Positions 59,628 through 62,947 of a stretch of 62,947 bases of DNA are shown piece after piece; position 1 is the first letter of the stretch; every line of letters starts with the position of its first letter. The notes under the pieces were generated by a model. The model was not told the DNA's origin. It saw only the letters and a list, made by a program, of their open reading frames with translations, and made no database searches. Origin of the DNA: UBA2882 sp964619485 (GTDB lineage Bacteria > Bacillota > Clostridia > Lachnospirales > Lachnospiraceae); NCBI GenBank assembly GCA_964619485.1, contig CAZUCI010000006.1, positions 1 to 62,947 on the forward strand. The letters are read 5' to 3'. The position numbers were made by a program, and so were the translations under genes.

Positions 59628-60235
59628 TTTCTACCTCGTTTTTTTAAAGTAAGATTATTATAGTATTGATAGGTCTCATTGGTTAATGTATCGATTTCGG
59701 ACTGCTTTTGCTCTAAATAATCCAGAGTATTTTCCAAAATCAGCACCATTGCCATATTTAAGTCGGTAAAGGCAAAATGTCTGATTTCATCGATATGGTC
59801 TAATGGTTTTCTTCCGGGTTCAATATAGTCCGCGATGTACACAATTTTTTCCAAATCAGTCATTGCCGGTCTTCCGGTGGTATGATAACAGATTGCGTTA
59901 TAAATGTTCTGACTCATAAAGCCATATTTCTCTTCTGCTAGAACGGCACCAAGCTTTGCATGCAAAAGATCCGGATTTTTTTCTTCAGCAGCATTCAGCT
60001 GAATATCATATTTTTTGCACAGCTTTCGTTTTTCGTCGTTGGGAATACACTTGGCGTTGTCATGCAAAAGCCCGGCAACATATGCCTCCTCGATATCCTC
60101 GTGATGAGCCATGGCCATATAAAGAGCGGCATTTGCAACGTTTTGGGTGTGAGCATATCTCTTTTTGTCCAATTTTTCTTTTAAATCTTTTTCAATGTTT
60201 TTGTATTTATCTTTATCAGTATAAAATGGAACCAT
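59624..60235 (-). CDS. yqeK: YqeK-type bis(5'-nucleosyl)-tetraphosphatase (HD domain)
   Basis: A 203-residue HD-domain hydrolase, symmetrical Ap4A-type. The metal ligands are visible: RYAHTQNVAN (His), GLLHDNAK (His-Asp), CYHTTG and VYIADYIEPGR. This HD site is intact, in contrast to the 7TM-HD protein coded at 11.4-12.7 kb. It starts 9 bases after nadD and overlaps rsfS by 4. Confidence 0.94.
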   Translation of the reverse strand: MVPFYTDKDKYKNIEKDLKEKLDKKRYAHTQNVANAALYMAMAHHEDIEEAYVAGLLHDNAKCIPNDEKRKLCKKYDIQLNAAEEKNPDLLHAKLGAVLAEEKYGFMSQNIYNAICYHTTGRPAMTDLEKIVYIADYIEPGRKPLDHIDEIRHFAFTDLNMAMVLILENTLDYLEQKQSEIDTLTNETYQYYNNLTLKKRGRK

Positions 60236-60244
60236 ATCTGCCTC

Positions 60245-60847
60245 TCAAAAATGATATAAATGATTTTGGGTAATATATTCGCATACTTTTTTCGGAAGAA
60301 ATCTGCTTAATTCATCCATGGATTGGGCAGTTCTTATATTTGTGGAAGAGATATCAATTCTCTCCATTTGCAGCAGAATGATGGAGCCGGAATAGCTTTT
60401 TAAAAGAAAATCCATTTGCTGCTTAAGTTGCTGCATAGAACAATCATCCCGTACAGCAGTAACAATCACAGCATTTTGCAAAATAAGCTCCGGATGATAC
60501 CATTTGTCAAATTGCAGCAGGGAATCAGCTCCCATAATGAAGTATAAATCATCTTCTTTATATTGTTTTTTTAGTTCTGCCAGCGTCTCGTAGGTATAGG
60601 AATTTCCTTTGCGGTCAACCTCCAAGGATGAGCAGCGAAAATAAGGATAATCTTCAATAGCCAGCTTAACCATGTTCAGGCGATGAAAATCGTCAGATAT
60701 CCTTCGCTCATCTTTTTTCATCCAGGGAATATGGTTGGGCATAAAAATGACAAAATCCAAAGCAAGTTCCTTATATGCACATTCTGCAATTTTGAGATGT
60801 CCATTATGAACAGGGTCAAAGGTACCACCCATAATTCCTATTTTCAT
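60245..60847 (-). CDS. nadD: Nicotinate-nucleotide adenylyltransferase
   Basis: Makes deamido-NAD from nicotinate mononucleotide and ATP. The 200-residue protein has GGTFDPVHNGHL near the start (nucleotidyltransferase HxGH-type), MGADSLLQFDKW, and the ISSTNIR motif at the C-terminal part. GGAAAG lies before ATG. It sits in the conserved series yhbY-nadD-yqeK-rsfS. Confidence 0.95.
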   Translation of the reverse strand: MKIGIMGGTFDPVHNGHLKIAECAYKELALDFVIFMPNHIPWMKKDERRISDDFHRLNMVKLAIEDYPYFRCSSLEVDRKGNSYTYETLAELKKQYKEDDLYFIMGADSLLQFDKWYHPELILQNAVIVTAVRDDCSMQQLKQQMDFLLKSYSGSIILLQMERIDISSTNIRTAQSMDELSRFLPKKVCEYITQNHLYHF

Positions 60848-60873
60848 TTTAGTTTCATCTTTCCTTTTAGCGA

Positions 60874-61164
60874 TTATTTGGGTAATTCAATCTTTTTATG
60901 ATCTTTACTTTCTTTATAAAGAACAATTTTTTTACCAATAACCTGAACTAACTGGGATCTGGTTCTTTCCGCCAGTGCCTGTCCGATTGCCTTTGGATCA
61001 TCAAGACAATTCTTTAACACAGCGACCTTGATAAGCTCTCTTGTGTTAAAGGCTTCAGAAACTGCTTCTGTAACCTCTGGTGTCAGACTTGCTTTTCCAA
61101 TTTGAAACACTGGTTCAATATTCATTGCAAGACCTTTTAAATAAGCTCTTTGTTTACTTGTCAT
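60874..61164 (-). CDS. yhbY: CRM-domain RNA-binding protein YhbY
   Basis: A 96-residue CRM-fold protein that binds the pre-50S ribosome. KQRAYLKGLAMNIEPVFQIGK opens it, then the basic VAVLKNC and VVQVIGKKIVLYK-type end (QVIGKKIVLYKES). GAGAGGAA precedes ATG. It follows obgE after a 102-base gap that holds the 16-base repeats. Confidence 0.93.
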   Translation of the reverse strand: MTSKQRAYLKGLAMNIEPVFQIGKASLTPEVTEAVSEAFNTRELIKVAVLKNCLDDPKAIGQALAERTRSQLVQVIGKKIVLYKESKDHKKIELPK

Positions 61165-61210
61165 ACTATTTTCCTCTCTACCTAACGCTTCTCAAACTAC
61201 ACTTTAACTA

Positions 61211-61274
61211 TAAATGCCTCTGTTACAATAGTTTCTATTTATATTAGCTTCTGTTTACATTGGTTTTTATTTAT
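61211..61274. repeat. Four 16-base imperfect tandem repeats
   Basis: Units at 61211, 61227, 61243 and 61259, for example AATAGTTTCTATTTAT and ATTAGCTTCTGTTTAC. The last unit overlaps the obgE stop codon (61267-61269). The unit resembles that of the 57878-57957 array. Confidence 0.7.
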
Positions 61275-62556
61275 AATAGTCAAAGGAGAAGCCATACATT
61301 CTTACTGTATCCCCCTCTGAGATACCAAGCTCTTCCAGCTGTTTTAAAATACCCATCTCTTTTAAAAACTTCTGGAAAAATACAAATCCCTTTTCACTGT
61401 CCAGATTGGTATATCCCAGCATTTTTTCAATCTTTGGTCCTTCGATAACGTATTCTTTATTTTCGTCATCATAATATACAGAAAATGGTTCATCAGAATA
61501 CATCTGCAGCTCGTCCGCATTTAATTCAGTCTCAAAAACAACAGGAGGCTCATGAATTTGATCAAGCTTCTCTTTTACTGTGTACAATAATTCCTTTAAG
61601 CCTTTTCCGCTGACAGCAGAAATGGCAAAAACAGGAATACCCTTCGGTTCAAATTCTGCCCTGATTTTATCAACCGGATTTTCCTCTGCACCTTCATAGA
61701 TTGCATCAATCTTGTTGGCGGCAATAATCTGTGGACGTTCTGAAATTTCTTTATTATAAGCCTCTAATTCGTGATTAATGGCATATATATCAGCGATTGG
61801 ATCTCTGCCCTCGGTTCCGGCGGCATCAACCATATGGATAATTACACGGGTTCTTTCAATATGACGTAAAAACTCATGACCCAGGCCAACGCCTTCGGAA
61901 GCACCCTCAATTAAACCTGGAATATCAGCAATTACAAAGCCACCACCATCTAAATCAACAACACCAAGATGTGGATTTAATGTTGTAAAATGATAATTGG
62001 CAATTTTAGGTTTTGCATTTGTGACACGACTGAGCAGGGTAGATTTACCCACATTTGGAAAACCAACTAACCCAACATCCGCAATCACCTTTAATTCCAT
62101 TAAAAGATTTAACTCTTTGGCCGGCTGTCCTGGCTGTGCATACTTAGGAGCCTGCATGGTGCTGGTTGCATAATGCTGGTTTCCGTTTCCGCCATGTCCA
62201 CCTGATAACAGAACAATCCGTCTGTTTTCTCCGGACATATCCGCAACAATTTTTCCGGTCTGCTCTTCTTTTAAGATGGTACCCTCGGGAACCTTAATGA
62301 TGATGTCTTCACCGTTTCTGCCACGACAGTTCTTTTTGCCACCCTGTTCCCCATCCTGGGCACAGTATTTTCTGATATGACGAAAGTCAGTCAGTGTATT
62401 TAATCCTTCGTCAACGACGAAAATAACATCTCCGCCATTTCCACCGTCACCGCCGTCAGGTCCACCATTTGGTACAAATTTTTCTCTTCTAAAGGAAATA
62501 TGGCCATCGCCACCTTTTCCACTTCTTACATATATTTTTGCTCTATCTGCAAACAT
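61267..62556 (-). CDS. obgE: GTPase ObgE/CgtA
   Basis: A ribosome-assembly and stress GTPase. The 429-residue protein has the Gly-rich Obg domain (1-158), the G domain with GFPNVGKST (about 166), DIPGLIEG and NKID, and a C-terminal OCT domain (about 345-425). GAGGTGAGCAA precedes ATG. It has its own promoter after the rpmA terminator. The stop lies in a repeat. Confidence 0.97.
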   Translation of the reverse strand: MFADRAKIYVRSGKGGDGHISFRREKFVPNGGPDGGDGGNGGDVIFVVDEGLNTLTDFRHIRKYCAQDGEQGGKKNCRGRNGEDIIIKVPEGTILKEEQTGKIVADMSGENRRIVLLSGGHGGNGNQHYATSTMQAPKYAQPGQPAKELNLLMELKVIADVGLVGFPNVGKSTLLSRVTNAKPKIANYHFTTLNPHLGVVDLDGGGFVIADIPGLIEGASEGVGLGHEFLRHIERTRVIIHMVDAAGTEGRDPIADIYAINHELEAYNKEISERPQIIAANKIDAIYEGAEENPVDKIRAEFEPKGIPVFAISAVSGKGLKELLYTVKEKLDQIHEPPVVFETELNADELQMYSDEPFSVYYDDENKEYVIEGPKIEKMLGYTNLDSEKGFVFFQKFLKEMGILKQLEELGISEGDTVRMYGFSFDYYK

Positions 62557-62598
62557 TTGCTCACCTCGTAGGAGTAGTCTGTGTATTTTCCTGCATCA

Positions 62599-62604
62599 TT
62601 ATAA
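62599..62604 (-). promoter_or_regulatory. Extended -10 promoter for obgE
   Basis: On the minus strand TGTTATAAT, an extended -10 with a perfect TATAAT; the -35 is weak. Start about 62592, 36 bases before the ATG. Confidence 0.55.
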
Positions 62605-62617
62605 CATAACTTTATTT

Positions 62618-62660
62618 AAAACAAAAGAAAAAGAGCCTCAAACAAAGTTTGAAGCTCTTT
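62618..62660 (-). terminator. Intrinsic terminator after rpmA
   Basis: On the minus strand AAAGAGC-T-TCAAAC / GTTTGA-G-GCTCTTT, 3-base loop, then T-rich sequence. Confidence 0.9.
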
Positions 62661-62671
62661 CGGAATCTCAA

Positions 62672-62947
62672 TTAATCTTCTACTGGATAAACGGAAGCCT
62701 GTTTTTTGTCTCTTCCTTTTCTTTCAAATCTTAATACGCCGTCTGTCAATGCGAATAATGTATCATCTCCGCCTTTTCCAACGTTAACGCCTGGATGAAT
62801 TTTTGTTCCACGCTGTCTGAATAAGATATTTCCAGCTTTTACAAACTGTCCGTCAGCTCTCTTCGCACCTAATCTCTTAGATTCAGAGTCTCTACCGTTC
62901 TTGGTAGAACCAACTCCTTTTTTATGAGCGAAAAATTGAAGGTTCAT
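62672..62947 (-). CDS. rpmA: 50S ribosomal protein L27
   Basis: The 91-residue ribosomal protein L27, complete: its ATG is the last codon in the window. The start MNLQFFAHKKG is the Firmicutes extended form, in which the LQFF stretch is removed by the protease Prp to expose Ala-His-Lys. GVGSTKNGRDSESKRLG and RQRGTKIHPG follow as usual. The genes rplU and prp are expected just beyond the window edge. Confidence 0.98.
   Translation of the reverse strand: MNLQFFAHKKGVGSTKNGRDSESKRLGAKRADGQFVKAGNILFRQRGTKIHPGVNVGKGGDDTLFALTDGVLRFERKGRDKKQASVYPVED

Overview
The window looks like core chromosome of a low-GC, spore-forming Clostridia member, most likely a Lachnospiraceae relative. The grounds are the gene neighbourhoods (yqfC-yqfD-phoH-HD-ybeY, mreBCD-mrdA-minCDE-rodA-mgsA, ylmE-sepF, obgE-yhbY-nadD-yqeK-rsfS), Gram-positive ribosome binding sites, several TTG/GTG starts, and sporulation-type genes. 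Coding density is very high. No gene-free stretch exceeds 300 bases. I see no rRNA, tRNA, insertion sequence, prophage, CRISPR array or riboswitch.

Layout. 1-6.2 kb: the end of a glutamate synthase small subunit, a Dabb protein, a zinc-ribbon membrane protein with rlmH, an LTA-synthase-like enzyme, and an alanine/glycine:sodium symporter. 6.3-8.9 kb: a small Cys protein, a NYN nuclease-like protein with two C-terminal LOTUS-like domains, and pyrimidine-nucleoside phosphorylase. 8.9-15.4 kb: yqfC, yqfD, phoH, a degenerate 7TM-HD protein, ybeY, a flippase, and a BofC-like gene broken by an in-frame TAG. 15.5-31.6 kb: two flavoproteins, proB, a DUF896 gene, 5-formyl-THF cyclo-ligase, proA, miaB, a SulP transporter, mutS, mutL, miaA, a PLP enzyme and a DUF4321 protein. 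31.6-41.9 kb: radC, then the elongation/division cluster mreBCD, mrdA (PBP2), minCDE, rodA, then mgsA and a lipoprotein DD-carboxypeptidase. 41.9-47.6 kb: a P-loop protein, an HlyD-like protein, ylmE, sepF, aroB, lspA and an rluD-type gene. 47.7-54.0 kb: an orphan unknown gene, cstA, a cytidylate-kinase-like gene and a large hybrid histidine kinase. 54.1-62.9 kb: minus-strand dtd and AI-2E-family genes, a plus-strand TtcA-like gene and Xer-type recombinase, the divergent LysM gene/lexA SOS locus, then the minus-strand operons rsfS-yqeK-nadD-yhbY-obgE and rpmA.

How the genes fit together. Much of the window builds and divides the cell: MreBCD, PBP2 and RodA for the side wall; MinCDE and SepF for septum placement; DD-carboxypeptidase, LTA synthase and flippase for the envelope. 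A second theme is genome and RNA maintenance: MutSL, RadC, LexA and its putative division inhibitor, MiaA/MiaB, TtcA-like, RlmH, YbeY, RluD-type, ObgE and RsfS.

The points most worth a second look are: the amber codon in the BofC-like gene; the PgpH-position HD protein that has lost its metal ligands; the four LexA boxes, one of them filling a promoter spacer; two short tandem-repeat arrays with a shared core starting over the stop codons of two minus-strand genes; a methylglyoxal synthase with Glu at the catalytic Asp position; and the NYN-LOTUS protein. I did not find a clear-cut new multi-gene defence or mobile system.
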